64,000 bases of DNA from Bradyrhizobium sp. 132 (GCF_023074185.1 NZ_JADPKY010000094.1:62001-126000), one strand, 5' to 3'; counted from the first letter of the stretch, positions 1 through 10,614 are shown. Notes: generated from the letters alone by a model not told the origin. A program made the numbers and translations.

Positions 1-1
1 G

Positions 2-445
2 CTCGTCACGCGCCTTGGCCGGATCTGGCGGCGCGAGTCGGATCAGGCGTTGTCCGATCACGGCCTGTCCTATGCGACGGCTATCCCGCTGCTGGTGTTG
101 TCGCGCCAGGGCGCGAACGTCCGGCAGGGTGTGCTCGCCGACGAGCTCGGTATCGAGGGGCCATCGCTGGTCCGTCTGATCGACCTGCTCCAGGCCGAGG
201 GTCTGGTTGAACGCCGAGAAGACCCGACCGACCGCCGTGCCAAAACGCTACATCTGACCAAAGCCGGCGATGCCAAGGTCGAGGAGACCAACCGCATTCT
301 GCGGCGCGTTCGAGCCAGCCTCCTCAGGGATGTCGGGCCCGAGGAACTTGCGATAACCTTCGAGACTCTTCAGCGCATCGAGCAGCGGGCCAGTCGCCTG
401 CAGGAAGCCAAGGCACTTCCAAAGACGTTTCCAGAGGCGAAATAG
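2..445 (+). CDS. MarR family transcriptional regulator (5' truncated by window edge)
   Basis: The reading frame is open from base 2, so the gene starts upstream; a TTG at 50 is only an internal possibility. The visible 147 residues contain the MarR winged-helix: a recognition region ending in PSLVRLIDLLQ, then the wing with VERREDPTDRRAK, the typical DxR(R/A)xK signature. It ends 2 bases before the FUSC permease ATG at 448 and so leads the efflux operon. MarR proteins beside AaeAB-like pumps usually repress them and release DNA on binding an aromatic acid; that role is inferred here. Confidence 0.9.
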   Translation, partial: LVTRLGRIWRRESDQALSDHGLSYATAIPLLVLSRQGANVRQGVLADELGIEGPSLVRLIDLLQAEGLVERREDPTDRRAKTLHLTKAGDAKVEETNRILRRVRASLLRDVGPEELAITFETLQRIEQRASRLQEAKALPKTFPEAK

Positions 446-447
446 TC

Positions 448-2499
448 ATGCGCGCAGACGAGCCGTTCCTGGTCCGCCACGCGGACCTCATTTTCGCGTT
501 GAAGACGTTTGCCGCGTCGATCCTGGCGCTCGTCATCGCGCTGGCGATGGACTTGCCGCGGCCCTACTGGGCGATGGCCACCGTCTACATCACCTCGCAG
601 CCGCTGGCGGGTGCGACCAGCTCGAAGGCATTCTTCCGGGTGATGGGCACGCTGGTCGGCGCGATCATGACGGTGGCGTTGGTGCCGAACCTGATCAATG
701 CGCCCGAGCTTCTGTGCCTTGCGATCGCGCTCTGGGTCGGGCTCTGCCTTTATCTGTCGCTGCTCGACGGCACGCCGCGCAGCTATGTCTTCATGCTGGC
801 CGGCTACACGGTCGCGCTGATCGGCTTTCCCGCTGTGTCCGAGCCCGGCGCCATCTTTGACACGGCGGTATCTCGGGTCGAAGAGATTTCGCTCGGCATC
901 ATCTGCGCCAGCCTCGTCTCCACCATCATCTTCCCCCGCAGCGTTGCACCTGCGGTTGCGAGCCGTGTCGATCTCTGGCTGTCTGATGCGCGCCGTCTCA
1001 GCCAGACCGTGCTGTTGCGCGAGGGCACCAGCGAATCCCGCCGCCCCAGGCGCCTCAAGCTCGCAACCGACATCGTCGAGATCGACACGCTCTCCACCCA
1101 CCTTGCCTATGACCGGCTGACCGATCGCAATGCGGTGAGTGGCCTCGGTGAAATCCGCTTGCGCATGCTGATGCTGTTGCCGGTGATCGCCTCGCTCGAG
1201 GATCGGCTGGCCGCGTTAGGTGAGGAGGCACTGCGCCGGCAGCCGGAGCTGAAGCGGCTGCTGCAGGATCTGGCGCAATGGATCACGAGCGACCTCAGCG
1301 CACGGCAGCCGGCCGAGCGGATCCGCGCCGTCATCGCGGAGCGGCAGGCGGTGCTCGATGACAAGGCGTCCTGGGAGCGGATCATCACCACGAGCCTGCT
1401 GTCGCGGCTGCGCGACCTGGTCGACCTATCACGCGACTGCCGTGCGTTGACCGAGGCGATTGCCGAAGGCAGCAATGTTTCAACCCTCGATTTGGCCTTT
1501 CATTCCGAGGCCGGCGCCGCGCCCGTGCGTCATCGCGACCGCGGCCTTGCTTTGTGGTCGGCGGCCGGTGCGGCCACGGCCATCCTGATCTGCTGCGCGT
1601 TCTGGATCGGGACCGGCTGGCCCGACGGTGCGTCGGCGCCGATGATGGCTGCGGTCGCGTGTTCCTTCTTCGCCGCGCAGGACGAGCCCGCACGCTTCAT
1701 CCGTAGCTTCGGCCTGTGGTCGCTGGTCGCCATTGTGGTCGTCGCGGTCTATTTGTTCGCGCTGGTGCCTGCGATTTCTCATATTGAGGTGCTTGTCGCC
1801 GCGCTCGCGCCGACCTTCTTGCTCTACGGCTTCCTGATTGCGCGGCCGGCGACGGCCGGCACCGGCACGGCGCTCGCGGCCAACACGTCGACGCTGCTGG
1901 CGCTGCAATCGACCTACAGCGCGGATTTCGGGTCTTACGCCAATTCGGCGGTCGCGTTCTTCGTCGGCGTGGCCATCGCCGAACTCGTGACGCGCATCGC
2001 ACGTGGGGTGGGCGCCGAGTGGATCGCCAATCGCCTGGTGCTGTCGAACTGGATGACGCTTGCGGTCGCTGCCGAGCGCCGCGGCAAGCGCGACCGGGCG
2101 GAGTTTGCCGGCCTCATGCTGCACCGGCTCGGGTTGTTGGTGCAACGCATCGCTTTTCTCTCGGAGAGCGATCGCCGCGATACCGACAGCCTCGTTCAGC
2201 TTCGCATCGGAATCAACATCATCGACCTGCGACGCGCTCGCTATGGCCTCGCGGCATCGACCATTTCCGTCATCGACGACATGCTCGACCAGCTCGCCAT
2301 CGCCTGCCGCAAATATGCGGGCGATGGAATGCCGGTCGAACTCCTGACCAGCGTCGATCGGGCGCTGGCCCGGGCGTTGAAGGATCCCAACGAAACAGCG
2401 CGCGAGGATGCCCTGATCGGCCTCGTCGGCATCCGCCGCGGCCTGTTTCCGGACGCACCGGCCTATCGGCCGCGCGCAGGCGAGAGTGTTGCGGCATGA
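448..2499 (+). CDS. FUSC family inner-membrane efflux permease (AaeB-like)
   Basis: A 683-aa inner-membrane protein with the FUSC/ArAE architecture: an N-terminal block of about six hydrophobic helices (residues 10-160), a long soluble cytoplasmic stretch (about 165-365), a second hydrophobic block (about 370-520) and a cytoplasmic tail. Family members export hydroxylated aromatic acids or fusaric-acid-like compounds with an HlyD-type adaptor. It starts just after the MarR stop and overlaps the DUF1656 gene by ATGA at 2496-2499, so translation is coupled. Substrate is not evident from sequence. Confidence 0.9.
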   Translation: MRADEPFLVRHADLIFALKTFAASILALVIALAMDLPRPYWAMATVYITSQPLAGATSSKAFFRVMGTLVGAIMTVALVPNLINAPELLCLAIALWVGLCLYLSLLDGTPRSYVFMLAGYTVALIGFPAVSEPGAIFDTAVSRVEEISLGIICASLVSTIIFPRSVAPAVASRVDLWLSDARRLSQTVLLREGTSESRRPRRLKLATDIVEIDTLSTHLAYDRLTDRNAVSGLGEIRLRMLMLLPVIASLEDRLAALGEEALRRQPELKRLLQDLAQWITSDLSARQPAERIRAVIAERQAVLDDKASWERIITTSLLSRLRDLVDLSRDCRALTEAIAEGSNVSTLDLAFHSEAGAAPVRHRDRGLALWSAAGAATAILICCAFWIGTGWPDGASAPMMAAVACSFFAAQDEPARFIRSFGLWSLVAIVVVAVYLFALVPAISHIEVLVAALAPTFLLYGFLIARPATAGTGTALAANTSTLLALQSTYSADFGSYANSAVAFFVGVAIAELVTRIARGVGAEWIANRLVLSNWMTLAVAAERRGKRDRAEFAGLMLHRLGLLVQRIAFLSESDRRDTDSLVQLRIGINIIDLRRARYGLAASTISVIDDMLDQLAIACRKYAGDGMPVELLTSVDRALARALKDPNETAREDALIGLVGIRRGLFPDAPAYRPRAGESVAA

Positions 2500-2702
2500 G
2501 ATATCAGATCGACATTTACGGCGTGCTCGTGCCGGCGCTGCTGTTGTGGATCATCGTCGCCTATGCATTGAGCGCCGTGCTTCGCCGGCTCATGCAGCGC
2601 TTCGACCTTTATCGGCTGGTCTGGCACCGCGCGCTGTTCGATTTCGCGATCTTCGTCTGCCTTCTCGGCGTCGTCGTCTATCTCTCGGAGTTTTTGCCAT
2701 GA
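2496..2702 (+). CDS. DUF1656 small membrane protein (AaeX-like)
   Basis: A 68-aa protein with two hydrophobic segments (about residues 8-28 and 46-65) around a basic loop (RRLMQRFDLYRLVWHR). This is the DUF1656/AaeX pattern, a small protein almost always encoded between the FUSC permease and the HlyD adaptor in aromatic-acid efflux operons. The start overlaps the permease stop (ATGA), and its own stop overlaps the next ATG at 2699. Its biochemical role is unknown in the family. Confidence 0.88.
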   Translation: MRYQIDIYGVLVPALLLWIIVAYALSAVLRRLMQRFDLYRLVWHRALFDFAIFVCLLGVVVYLSEFLP

Positions 2703-3565
2703 AGGGGAATTTTGCCTGGCTCGGTCGCCTTGCACTCACCGCGCTTGCCATCGTCGCGGCGCTCGCTGTCGGCCGTGAGCTCTGGGTCTATTATATGGAG
2801 CAGCCGTGGACCCGCGACGGCCGCGTGCGCGCTGATGTGGTGCAGGTCGCGCCCGATGTGTCGGGTTTCGTGACCGAAGTGCTGGTGAAGGACAACCAGA
2901 AGGTTCATCGCGGCGACGTGTTGTTCCGGATCGACCGTGAACGTTTTGCGCTGGCGTTGCGGCAAGCCGATGCGTCGGTGGCTGGTCATCAGGCGACGCT
3001 CGACCAGGCCAATGCCGATCTGAAGCGCTACAACGCGCTGACGACCGACGCCGTGTCGCAGCAGAAGCAGGAGCAGGTGCTGGCCACCCAGCTCCAGGCC
3101 AAGGCGGCGTTCGATGCGGCCGTCGCCGACCGCGCGGTCGCCCAGCTCAACCTCGATCGCAGCGAAGTCCACGCCTCCGTGAATGGCGTGATCACCAACA
3201 TGGATTTGCGTCCCGGCGCTTACGTGACGGCCGGGAAAGGCGTGATGGCACTCGTCGACACCGACACGCTGCATGTGGAAGGCTACTTCGAGGAGACAAA
3301 ACTTGCGCGCATTCGTATCGGCGACAAGGTCCAGGTCCGGCTGATGGGCGAGAAGATCATGCTGCCAGGCCGTGTCGAGAGCATCGCCGCCGGCATCGAG
3401 GACCGCGACCGCGCCGAGGGGGCAAGCCTGCTTGCGAACGTCAACCCGACCTTCAGCTGGGTCCGCCTCGCCCAGCGCGTGCCGGTACGCATCGCGCTGG
3501 ATCCGGTGCCTGAGAATATGTCGCTGGTCGCGGGACGCTCGGCGACGGTGGAGGTGCTGAACTAG
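2699..3565 (+). CDS. HlyD family secretion/efflux adaptor protein (AaeA-like)
   Basis: A 288-aa periplasmic adaptor anchored by one N-terminal hydrophobic helix (residues 7-27). It has the biotinyl-lipoyl-like half motif (VAPDVSGFVTEV), a coiled-coil hairpin (about 80-150, rich in A/Q/D/L) and the second lipoyl half (RSEVHASVNGVITNM), followed by a beta-barrel region (VDTDTLHVEGYFEETKL). The length matches AaeA/EmrA-like adaptors serving FUSC permeases. It is the last gene of the operon. Its stop lies 21 bases from the stop of the convergent acyl-CoA dehydrogenase gene. Confidence 0.9.
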   Translation: MKGNFAWLGRLALTALAIVAALAVGRELWVYYMEQPWTRDGRVRADVVQVAPDVSGFVTEVLVKDNQKVHRGDVLFRIDRERFALALRQADASVAGHQATLDQANADLKRYNALTTDAVSQQKQEQVLATQLQAKAAFDAAVADRAVAQLNLDRSEVHASVNGVITNMDLRPGAYVTAGKGVMALVDTDTLHVEGYFEETKLARIRIGDKVQVRLMGEKIMLPGRVESIAAGIEDRDRAEGASLLANVNPTFSWVRLAQRVPVRIALDPVPENMSLVAGRSATVEVLN

Positions 3566-3586
3566 GCGCGATTGCCATCGCTCGAT

Positions 3587-4798
3587 TCAAGCGTTCGAAT
3601 ATTTCTTCAGTTCGAACCGTGCGATCTGATTGCGATGGACCTCGTCGGGGCCGTCGGCGAGGCGCAGCAAGCGCGCGGTCGCATAGGCCTGCGTCAATCC
3701 AAAATCGTTCGACGTGCCGCCGCCGCCGTGCGCCTGGATCGCCCAGTCGATGATCTGGCAGGCCATGTTCGGCACGGCGACCTTGATCATCGCGATCTCG
3801 GCTTTCGCCACCTTGTTGCCGACGATGTCCATCGCATAGGCGGCGTTGAGCGTTAGCAGCCGGGCCTGCTCGATCATGATGCGGGCTTCTGCGATGCGCT
3901 CCTGCGTCACTGTCTGCTCGGAAACCGGCTTGCCGAAGGCGACGCGACTGCGCACCCGGCGGCACATCTTTTCCAGCGTGCGTTCGGAGAGCCCGATCAG
4001 CCGCATGCAATGGTGGATGCGGCCGGGTCCGAGGCGTCCCTGCGCGATCTCGAAACCGCGGCCCTCGCCGAGCAGGATGTTTTCCTTTGGGACCCGCACA
4101 TTGGTGAAGACGACCTCGGAGGCACGGTCGGGCACGCCGTAGAAGCCGAACACGGGCAGGGCACGCTTGATCTCGACGCCTGATGTCTCCATCGGCACCA
4201 GGATCATGGATTGCTGCTTGTGGCGGTCTGCATTGTCAGGATCGGTCTTGCCCATGAAGATGCAGATCTTGCAGCGCGGGTCGGTCGCGTTGGTCGTGTA
4301 CCATTTGCGGCCGTTGATGACGTAATGGTCGCCGTCGCGGACGATCGAACTCTCGATGTTGGTCGCATCGGATGAGGCGACCGCAGGCTCGGTCATGGCG
4401 AAGCAGGAGCGGATTTCGCCTGCGAGCAGCGGCTTCAGCCAGCGCTCCTTGTCCTTCTCCGTGCCGTAGCGCTCCAGCACCTCCATGGTGCCGGTGTCGG
4501 GCGCCGAACAGTTGAACACTTCGGGCGCGAGATGCGAGCGGCCCATGACCTCGCAGAGCGGGGCATATTCGAGATTGGTCAGGCCCGCGCCGTGACTGGA
4601 TTCAGGCAGGAACAGGTTCCAGAGACCTTCGGCGCGCGCCAGCGGCTTCAGCTCCTCGACAACCGGATAGACCTTCCACGGCCCGAGTTCTTCCGCCTCG
4701 CGATAGAAGCGTTCCTCGTTCGGATAGATGTGCCGGTCCATGAAATTTTCGAGCTTGCGCTTGAGCTCGCCGACTTTGGGCGACATCGGGTAGAGCAT
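3587..4798 (-). CDS. acyl-CoA dehydrogenase family protein
   Basis: A 403-aa flavoprotein of the long ACAD subtype (close to ACAD10/11 C-terminal dehydrogenases). It has an N-terminal helical domain, the FAD/substrate segment ([16 protein letters not shown]), the middle beta domain ([22 protein letters not shown]) and a C-terminal helical domain with [11 protein letters not shown], the usual FAD-contact motif. It catalyses alpha,beta-dehydrogenation of an acyl-CoA. The start is supported by AAGGAG 8 bases upstream. It lies 52 bases downstream of the acyl-CoA ligase gene, so the two probably activate and oxidise one carboxylic acid. Confidence 0.93.
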   Translation of the reverse strand: MLYPMSPKVGELKRKLENFMDRHIYPNEERFYREAEELGPWKVYPVVEELKPLARAEGLWNLFLPESSHGAGLTNLEYAPLCEVMGRSHLAPEVFNCSAPDTGTMEVLERYGTEKDKERWLKPLLAGEIRSCFAMTEPAVASSDATNIESSIVRDGDHYVINGRKWYTTNATDPRCKICIFMGKTDPDNADRHKQQSMILVPMETSGVEIKRALPVFGFYGVPDRASEVVFTNVRVPKENILLGEGRGFEIAQGRLGPGRIHHCMRLIGLSERTLEKMCRRVRSRVAFGKPVSEQTVTQERIAEARIMIEQARLLTLNAAYAMDIVGNKVAKAEIAMIKVAVPNMACQIIDWAIQAHGGGGTSNDFGLTQAYATARLLRLADGPDEVHRNQIARFELKKYSNA

Positions 4799-4850
4799 CT
4801 TTCGTCTCCTTGATCGATAGACAAGCCGGTTGCGCGATCGGGCGGTCGGC

Positions 4851-6476
4851 TCAGGCGACGCGGTACTCTCTGAATTTCTCGCGCAGCGCTGATTTGAGTA
4901 CCTTGCCGGTGCCGGTCATCGGGAATTCGTCCATGAACTCGACGGCGTCAGGCATCCACCAGCTCGCGATCTTCGGACGCATGTGATCGAGCAAAGTCTT
5001 GCCGTCAACGTTCGCGCCCTTCTTGCGGACCACGAGGAGCAGGGGCCGCTCCTGCCATTTCTGGTGGTTGATCGCGACCACGGCGGCTTGCAACACATCG
5101 GGGTGAGACAAGGCGACGTCCTCGAGCTGGATCGAGGAGATCCACTCGCCGCCGGACTTGATCACGTCCTTGGAGCGGTCGGTGAGCGTGACGTGGCCTT
5201 GCGGGTCGATCACGGCCATGTCGCCGGTGATCAGCCAGCCGTCGCGGTCGAGGCCTTCGTCGAGCTTCATGTAGCCGGAGGCAACCCACGGCCCCCGCGC
5301 GCGCAGATGGCCGACGCTCTTGCCGTCGCGCGGCAACTCGACACCGCCGTCATCGACGATGCGCAGCGCGGTGCCGAAGCAGGCGCGACCCGACACCTGG
5401 CGGCGGTCAAATTTCTCCTTGTCGCCGAGATGCTCGGAGCCCGGCCGCAGGCCCGGCATCGAGCAGCCCAGGGCCTCGGTCATGCCCCAGGCCTGGATGT
5501 AGTCGACGTCGTAGTCGCGCTTGAGCTTCTCGACCATGGCGCGCGGCGGCGCCGAGCCTGACGACAGCGTTGCGCGCAATGTCGAGAATCTGTTGCCGGT
5601 GCGTCTGAGCCAGTCGAGCAGGATCAGCCAGAAGCTCGGCACGCCCGCCGACAGCGTCACCTTCTCGCCTTCGAGCAGCTCGTAGAGCTTGTCCGGCTCG
5701 TAATTGCGACCAGGCAGCACCAGTTTCGATCCGGTATAGGGCGCGGTGAACGGCATGTTCCAGCCGTTGCCGTGGAACAGCGGCGCCATCGGCATCATCA
5801 CCTCGCGCACGCCTTCGACATGGCCCGGCAGGAAGTCGAAGCTGGAGCAGGTCATGGTCTGCAGGATCGCGGCGCGGTGCGAATAGATCACGCCCTTCGG
5901 ATTGCCCGTCGTGCCCGAGGTGTAACAGATCGTGGATGCCGATTTTTCGTCGAACTCCGGCCAGGCGAAGCCGGCGTCGTTCTCTCGTCCCAGAAGCTCC
6001 TCGTAGCAATGGACGTTGGCAAGCTTGGTTTCCGGCATTCGCTCGCGCGCGGACATCACGACATAGGCTTCGATCGAGTCGAGCTGCGGCGCGATCGCCT
6101 CCACGATCGGCAGCGTAGCGCGGTCGATGAACAGCAGCCGGTCCTCGGCGTGATTGACGATGTAGACGAGCTGTTCGGGAAACAGCCGCGGGTTGACGGT
6201 GTGCAGCACATAGCCCATGCCCGGCGCGGCGTAGAACATCTCGAAGTGACGGTGCGTATTCCACGCCAGCGTGCCGACGCGGTCGCCGGCCTTCATGCCG
6301 AGCCGCTTCAAGGCCAGCGCCATGCGCTTGATGCGCGGATGGGCGTCCGCATAGGTGTAGCGATGGATGTCGCCCTCGATCTCGCGCGCGACGACCTCGG
6401 CCTCGCCGTGATAATCCGCGGCATACTGGATCAGGCCGCTGATCAGAAGCGGCATGTCCATCATCAATCCCTGCAT
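4851..6476 (-). CDS. AMP-binding acyl-CoA synthetase (fatty-acid--CoA ligase)
   Basis: A 541-aa ANL-superfamily ligase. It carries the AMP-binding P-loop ([19 protein letters not shown], about residues 185-203), the A5-type motif QAWGMTE, the hinge region ([22 protein letters not shown]) and a C-terminal catalytic lysine region ([14 protein letters not shown]). Length and motifs fit medium/long-chain acyl-CoA synthetases. The start at 6476 has GGAGGA 4-9 bases upstream. It precedes the acyl-CoA dehydrogenase in the same direction and diverges from the flavin monooxygenase, suggesting a shared catabolic unit. The substrate chain cannot be read from sequence. Confidence 0.93.
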   Translation of the reverse strand: MQGLMMDMPLLISGLIQYAADYHGEAEVVAREIEGDIHRYTYADAHPRIKRMALALKRLGMKAGDRVGTLAWNTHRHFEMFYAAPGMGYVLHTVNPRLFPEQLVYIVNHAEDRLLFIDRATLPIVEAIAPQLDSIEAYVVMSARERMPETKLANVHCYEELLGRENDAGFAWPEFDEKSASTICYTSGTTGNPKGVIYSHRAAILQTMTCSSFDFLPGHVEGVREVMMPMAPLFHGNGWNMPFTAPYTGSKLVLPGRNYEPDKLYELLEGEKVTLSAGVPSFWLILLDWLRRTGNRFSTLRATLSSGSAPPRAMVEKLKRDYDVDYIQAWGMTEALGCSMPGLRPGSEHLGDKEKFDRRQVSGRACFGTALRIVDDGGVELPRDGKSVGHLRARGPWVASGYMKLDEGLDRDGWLITGDMAVIDPQGHVTLTDRSKDVIKSGGEWISSIQLEDVALSHPDVLQAAVVAINHQKWQERPLLLVVRKKGANVDGKTLLDHMRPKIASWWMPDAVEFMDEFPMTGTGKVLKSALREKFREYRVA

Positions 6477-6652
6477 CGTTCCTCCGGACCGCCATGTCGT
6501 TGCATGGCGTACGCTTGTGATGTGCGCTCGAGGTTAGCGGAACGCCACGCGACGTTCACGCAAAAAGCGACGGACATGATTGCATGCGTCACTTTTTCGG
6601 GGCTAACTGACGCGAGCTGCCGGCGAAGCAACGTTCGCCGTGGAGGACATGG

Positions 6653-8521
6653 ATGTCAGCGGAAAGACACAAGACCGGTGCAGCCGGCGAATCTACAATC
6701 GACATTGCCGCACTCCGTGCGCGCTATCGCGACGAGCGCGATCGCCGCCTGCGCACCGAGGGCAAGGCGCAATATGTCGAGGTGACCCGCGAGTTCGGGC
6801 GCTATCTCGACGATCCCTGGGCCGATTCCGGATTTGCGCGCGAGGCTGTCAGCGAAGAGACCGAGGTGCTCATCGTCGGCGGTGGCTTCGGCGGCCTGCT
6901 TTGCGGTGCGCGACTGCGCGCGGCCGGCATCGATGATTTCCGGATCGTTGAAAAGGCCGCCGATTTCGGCGGCACCTGGTACTGGAATCGTTACCCCGGT
7001 GCGGCCTGCGATACCGAGAGCTACATCTACCTGCCGCTGCTGGAAGAGACCGGCTACATGCCTGTGCGCAAACATGCGCGGGCTCCCGAGATCTACGAAC
7101 ATTCGCGCCGCATCGGCCGTCACTTCGGTCTCTATGGGCGGGCGCTGTTTCAGACTGTCATCGCGCGCATGGAATGGCAGGAGCAGGAGGGACGCTGGCT
7201 GGTCGAGACCGATCGCGGTGATCGCATCCGCGCGCGCTTCGTCATCCTTGCCGGCGGCCCCCTGAGCCGTCCGAAGCTGCCTGGCATTCCGGGTATAGAA
7301 AGCTTCAGGGGACACAGCTTTCACACCAGCCGCTGGGACTATGGCTACACCGGAGGCACGGCCGAAGGTGGTCTGACCGGTCTTGGCGACAGACGCGTCG
7401 GCATCATCGGCACCGGCGCCACCGCCGTGCAATGCGTGCCGCATCTCGGCCGCTCCGCCAAAGAGCTCTACGTCTTCCAGCGTACGCCGTCTGCGATCGG
7501 GGTGCGCGACGACCGTCCGACGGAGCAGAGCTGGGCGCAGGGGCTCAAGCCTGGCTGGCAGCGCGAGCGCATGGACAATTTCACCGCGGTGATCTCCGGC
7601 GAGCCGTTCGAACAGGATCTGGTGCAGGACGGCTGGACCGGCCTGCTCGGCGAGATATTGCTGGCGCCGCGCCGGCAGAAGCAGCCGGTGACCTCGATCG
7701 AGGAGGCGCTCAAGGTCATCGAGCAGGCCGACTATCGCAAGATGGAAGAGATCCGGGCACGCGTCGATGCGATCGTCAAGGACGAGGCGACTGCTTCGGC
7801 GTTAAAGCCCTGGTACAAGGCGTTCTGCAAGCGGCCGTGCTTCCACGACGAATATCTCGACACCTTCAATCATCCCAACGTGCATCTCGTCGACACCAGG
7901 GGGCAGGGCGTCGAGCGCATCACCGAGAATGGCGTCGTGGTCGACGGCAAGGCCTATGAGCTCGACTGCCTGGTCTATGCCAGCGGCTTCGAGGTCGGCA
8001 CCGACTACGCCCGCCGCATGGGCTTTGAAGTGTATGGACGCGACGGTGTGAGCCTGTCCGCGCGCTGGCGCGACGGCGTCAAGACGCTGCACGGCTTCTA
8101 CAGCCGCGGCTTCCCGAACTGCTTCCAGATCGTCACGGTGCAGGCCGGCCAGAGCGCCAACTTCCCGCACATCATCGACGAGCAGTCGCAGCACATCGCC
8201 TATGTGATCGCCGAGGCGCGCAAGCGCAAAGCCCGGACGCTGGAGCCGACGCTGGACGCCGAGAATGCCTGGGTCGACGAGGTCGTCAAAGCTGCGCTCG
8301 GCCGCCAGGCCTATCTCGCGGAGTGCACGCCCGGTTATTACAACAATGAAGGCGTGTTCGATCCGATCGCCGCGAGAAACAGCCAGTATTGGCGCGGGCC
8401 GGTGGCGTTCTTGCGGCTACTCGACAAGTGGCGCAAGGAGGGCAGTTTGGCAGGGTTGGAATTGACCCAAGGAATTGCCGGAGAGGCGGACCGCTCCACG
8501 GTTCCGGCTCGAACGGCATGA
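6653..8521 (+). CDS. FAD-dependent Baeyer-Villiger-type monooxygenase
   Basis: A 622-aa flavoprotein with two Rossmann motifs (VGGGFGG, about 75-81; GTGATA, about 253-258). Between them lies the Baeyer-Villiger fingerprint FxGxxxHxxxWD, read here as [12 protein letters not shown] (about 218-229). [14 protein letters not shown] (107-120) is also diagnostic of BVMOs such as cyclohexanone and steroid/acetone monooxygenases. An extra N-terminal extension of about 65 residues is typical of the longer BVMO subgroup. The enzyme would insert oxygen next to a ketone using NADPH and O2. Its stop overlaps the ATG of the next gene (ATGA, 8518-8521), so the two were built as an operon. Confidence 0.9.
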   Translation: MSAERHKTGAAGESTIDIAALRARYRDERDRRLRTEGKAQYVEVTREFGRYLDDPWADSGFAREAVSEETEVLIVGGGFGGLLCGARLRAAGIDDFRIVEKAADFGGTWYWNRYPGAACDTESYIYLPLLEETGYMPVRKHARAPEIYEHSRRIGRHFGLYGRALFQTVIARMEWQEQEGRWLVETDRGDRIRARFVILAGGPLSRPKLPGIPGIESFRGHSFHTSRWDYGYTGGTAEGGLTGLGDRRVGIIGTGATAVQCVPHLGRSAKELYVFQRTPSAIGVRDDRPTEQSWAQGLKPGWQRERMDNFTAVISGEPFEQDLVQDGWTGLLGEILLAPRRQKQPVTSIEEALKVIEQADYRKMEEIRARVDAIVKDEATASALKPWYKAFCKRPCFHDEYLDTFNHPNVHLVDTRGQGVERITENGVVVDGKAYELDCLVYASGFEVGTDYARRMGFEVYGRDGVSLSARWRDGVKTLHGFYSRGFPNCFQIVTVQAGQSANFPHIIDEQSQHIAYVIAEARKRKARTLEPTLDAENAWVDEVVKAALGRQAYLAECTPGYYNNEGVFDPIAARNSQYWRGPVAFLRLLDKWRKEGSLAGLELTQGIAGEADRSTVPARTA

Positions 8522-9323
8522 TCCCGGCACCATCTGGCGCGACGCGGCTCTATGTCATTGTCGGCGATCCCATTGCGCAGGTGCGCTCGCCCGCAGGCGT
8601 CAGCGCCGCCTTCGCCGCAGGGGAGCACGACGGCATTCTCGTGCCGGTTCAGGTCGCACCAGCGGATTTGTCCGATTTCCTCTCCGTGGCAACGCGGCTG
8701 AAAAATCTCGACGGCATCGTCGTGACCATCCCGCACAAATTTTCCTGCTACCAGGCCTGCGCGAGTGCGACGGAGCGCGCACATTTCCTGCACACCGTAA
8801 ACCTGATGCGGCGGCGCGCCGACGGTTCTTGGCACGGCGACATGGTGGACGTCTCGGCTTCGTCGGAGCGGCGCGGGCGAAGGGGATCGATCCGAAGGGG
8901 ATGCGGGCACTTCTCGTCGGTGCCGGCGGCGCGGGGTCGGCGATTGCACTTGCGCTGGTCGAGTCCGGCGTGAGCGAACTCGCAATTCATGACAGCGCAA
9001 CTGAGCGCCGCGACGCGTTGATCGGCCGGCTCAACGGGCTCGGCAAGGCGTCTGTGCGGGTCGGCACCGCGGATCCCGCGGGCTTCGACTTCATCGCCAA
9101 TGCGACACCGGCCGGGATGACGGACGGCGACCCGCTGCCGGTCGATGTCACGCGGCTTGCGCCGTCGGCCTATTGCGGCTGCGTGATCACCAAGCCGGAA
9201 GTTTCGCCCTTCATCGCGGCGGCCCGAGAGCTTGGCGGCGTGACAGGAACCGGCACGGACATGTACGAGCAGCACCAGAGCATCATCGTGGATTTCCTGC
9301 TCGGTCACAACGGCCAGGGGTAG
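8518..9323 (+). pseudogene. shikimate dehydrogenase-like protein, one-base frameshift
   Basis: Two adjacent frames together give one shikimate/quinate dehydrogenase-like protein of about 268 aa. The first frame (from 8518) carries the substrate domain with TIPHK, the catalytic-lysine motif, and runs to HGDMVD. The second frame begins LGFVGAARAKG and continues into the NAD(P) motif VGAGGAGSA, then ends GTGTDMYEQHQ. The family consensus at the junction is GDxxDGxGF. Restoring one G between 8850 and 8851 re-creates GDMVDGLGF. The deletion is either a real inactivating mutation or a sequencing error. It overlaps the monooxygenase stop by 4 bases. As a paralogue in a catabolic context it is less likely to be aroE itself. 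Confidence 0.8.
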
Positions 9324-9452
9324 GCGGTCACCCGGGTGTCAAAGGGCCTTGCCGGCACCGGTTGCCCCTTCTAGGGCTTGACGATCAGGGCCGACGTAGG
9401 ATCATGCGTCCGCGCGAGCCGGGTCGCGCAGCGTAAGTGAGAGGAACGAGGA

Positions 9453-10271
9453 ATGATCAAGGGCAGGACCGTTGCAAAGGCGGTGATCGGTGCTACCGCG
9501 CTGCTTCTCTCGCTGGCGCCTGTGGCCGAGGCCGCGCAATGCGGCAGTTCGTCGGCGGGTTTTGAGGCCTGGAAGCGCGAGTTCAGCGCGGAGGCGCAAG
9601 GCAAGGGTGTCGGCCAGACCGCGCTCTCGGCCTTGATGCAGACCAATTACGCCAGTGCCACCATCGCGGCCGACCGCGGCCAGCGCAGTTTCTCGCTGAC
9701 GCTCGACCAGTTCCTCGCCAAGCGCGGCGCCACCACCATCGTTGCCAAGGGGCGCCAGCTCAAGCAATCGCAAGCCGCCTTGTTCGCCTCGATCCAGCAG
9801 CGCTATGGCGTCCCGCCGGGCCCGCTGATCGCGATTTGGGGCATGGAGACCGGCTTCGGCAGCCAGCGCGGCAACCAGAACATGCTCTCCTCGATCGCGA
9901 CGCTCGCCTATGACTGCCGCCGTCCCGAATTCTTCACCGACCAGCTCTATTCGGCGCTGAAGCTGATCGATCGCGGCACGCTGTCCGGGGCAACCCGCGG
10001 CTCGATGCACGGCGAAGTCGGCCAGACCCAGTTCATGCCCAAGAATATCCTGGCCTATGGCACCGGCAATCTCGAAGTTGCCGCCAATGCGCTGAACTCG
10101 ACGGCAAATTTTCTCAAGGCGCACGGCTGGCGCGCAGGAGCCGGTTACCAGCCGGGTGAGGCGAATTTCGGCGCCATCGAGGCCTGGAATGCTGCCGGCG
10201 TCTATCAGAAGGCGATCGCCCTGATGGGACGGCAGATCGACGAGGGAGGAGGAGCAGCCGCCGCGCGTTGA
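9453..10271 (+). CDS. lytic murein transglycosylase (MltB-like, SLT_2)
   Basis: A 272-aa exported protein with a signal peptide (basic start, hydrophobic core, predicted cleavage after VAEA at about residue 27). The SLT_2/MltB fold is shown by IWGMETGFGSQRGN, where Glu132 is the expected catalytic acid, then QTQFMPKN and NSTANFLKAHGW. It cleaves the MurNAc-GlcNAc bond of peptidoglycan to form 1,6-anhydro ends. There is no C-terminal peptidoglycan-binding domain, as in the shorter members. The start is preceded by AGAGGAACGAGGA. Confidence 0.92.
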   Translation: MIKGRTVAKAVIGATALLLSLAPVAEAAQCGSSSAGFEAWKREFSAEAQGKGVGQTALSALMQTNYASATIAADRGQRSFSLTLDQFLAKRGATTIVAKGRQLKQSQAALFASIQQRYGVPPGPLIAIWGMETGFGSQRGNQNMLSSIATLAYDCRRPEFFTDQLYSALKLIDRGTLSGATRGSMHGEVGQTQFMPKNILAYGTGNLEVAANALNSTANFLKAHGWRAGAGYQPGEANFGAIEAWNAAGVYQKAIALMGRQIDEGGGAAAAR

Positions 10272-10380
10272 GCAGCTCAGCAAGCCGTGATGCGCCAGCA
10301 CGAGAAAGTTGTTGCCATCAGGAACCGACAGCACGACGTTTGCTTTGATCAGTTCGGGGCTGGGCATGAGGAGACTCAAC

Positions 10381-10602
10381 ATGGCGACCCAGATCGTGAT
10401 GGACCAGACTGGCGACACGCGCCACGAGTTTGATCCTGGCAATGCCGAAGCGTTGGCGCGAGCCGAACGGCGCTTTCGGGAGCTGACCGGAGCAGGCTTC
10501 ACGGCCGCGCTGCGAACCGGACCCGGCGAAGTCACCCGGATCCGATCGTTCGACCCGGCCGTGCAGGAGACGCTGTTCTATCCCCGCCTGGTCGGCGGTT
10601 GA
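10381..10602 (+). CDS. hypothetical protein (73 aa)
   Basis: A 73-aa soluble protein with no motif I recognise. It is rich in charged residues (ARAERRFRELTGAGF) and ends FDPAVQETLFYPRLVGG, a conserved-looking tail. ATG 10381 was chosen over an upstream in-frame start because GAGGAG lies 9-14 bases before it. It ends 12 bases before the next gene, suggesting a two-gene unit. Confidence 0.65.
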   Translation: MATQIVMDQTGDTRHEFDPGNAEALARAERRFRELTGAGFTAALRTGPGEVTRIRSFDPAVQETLFYPRLVGG

Positions 10603-10614
10603 TTTGAGCTGCTC

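Noticed and set aside
9402..10535. 377-aa open frame on the minus strand across the lytic transglycosylase
   Set aside because: It lies antisense to a clear signal-peptide enzyme with a catalytic motif; the composition is typical of a GC-rich shadow frame and it has no recognisable domain.
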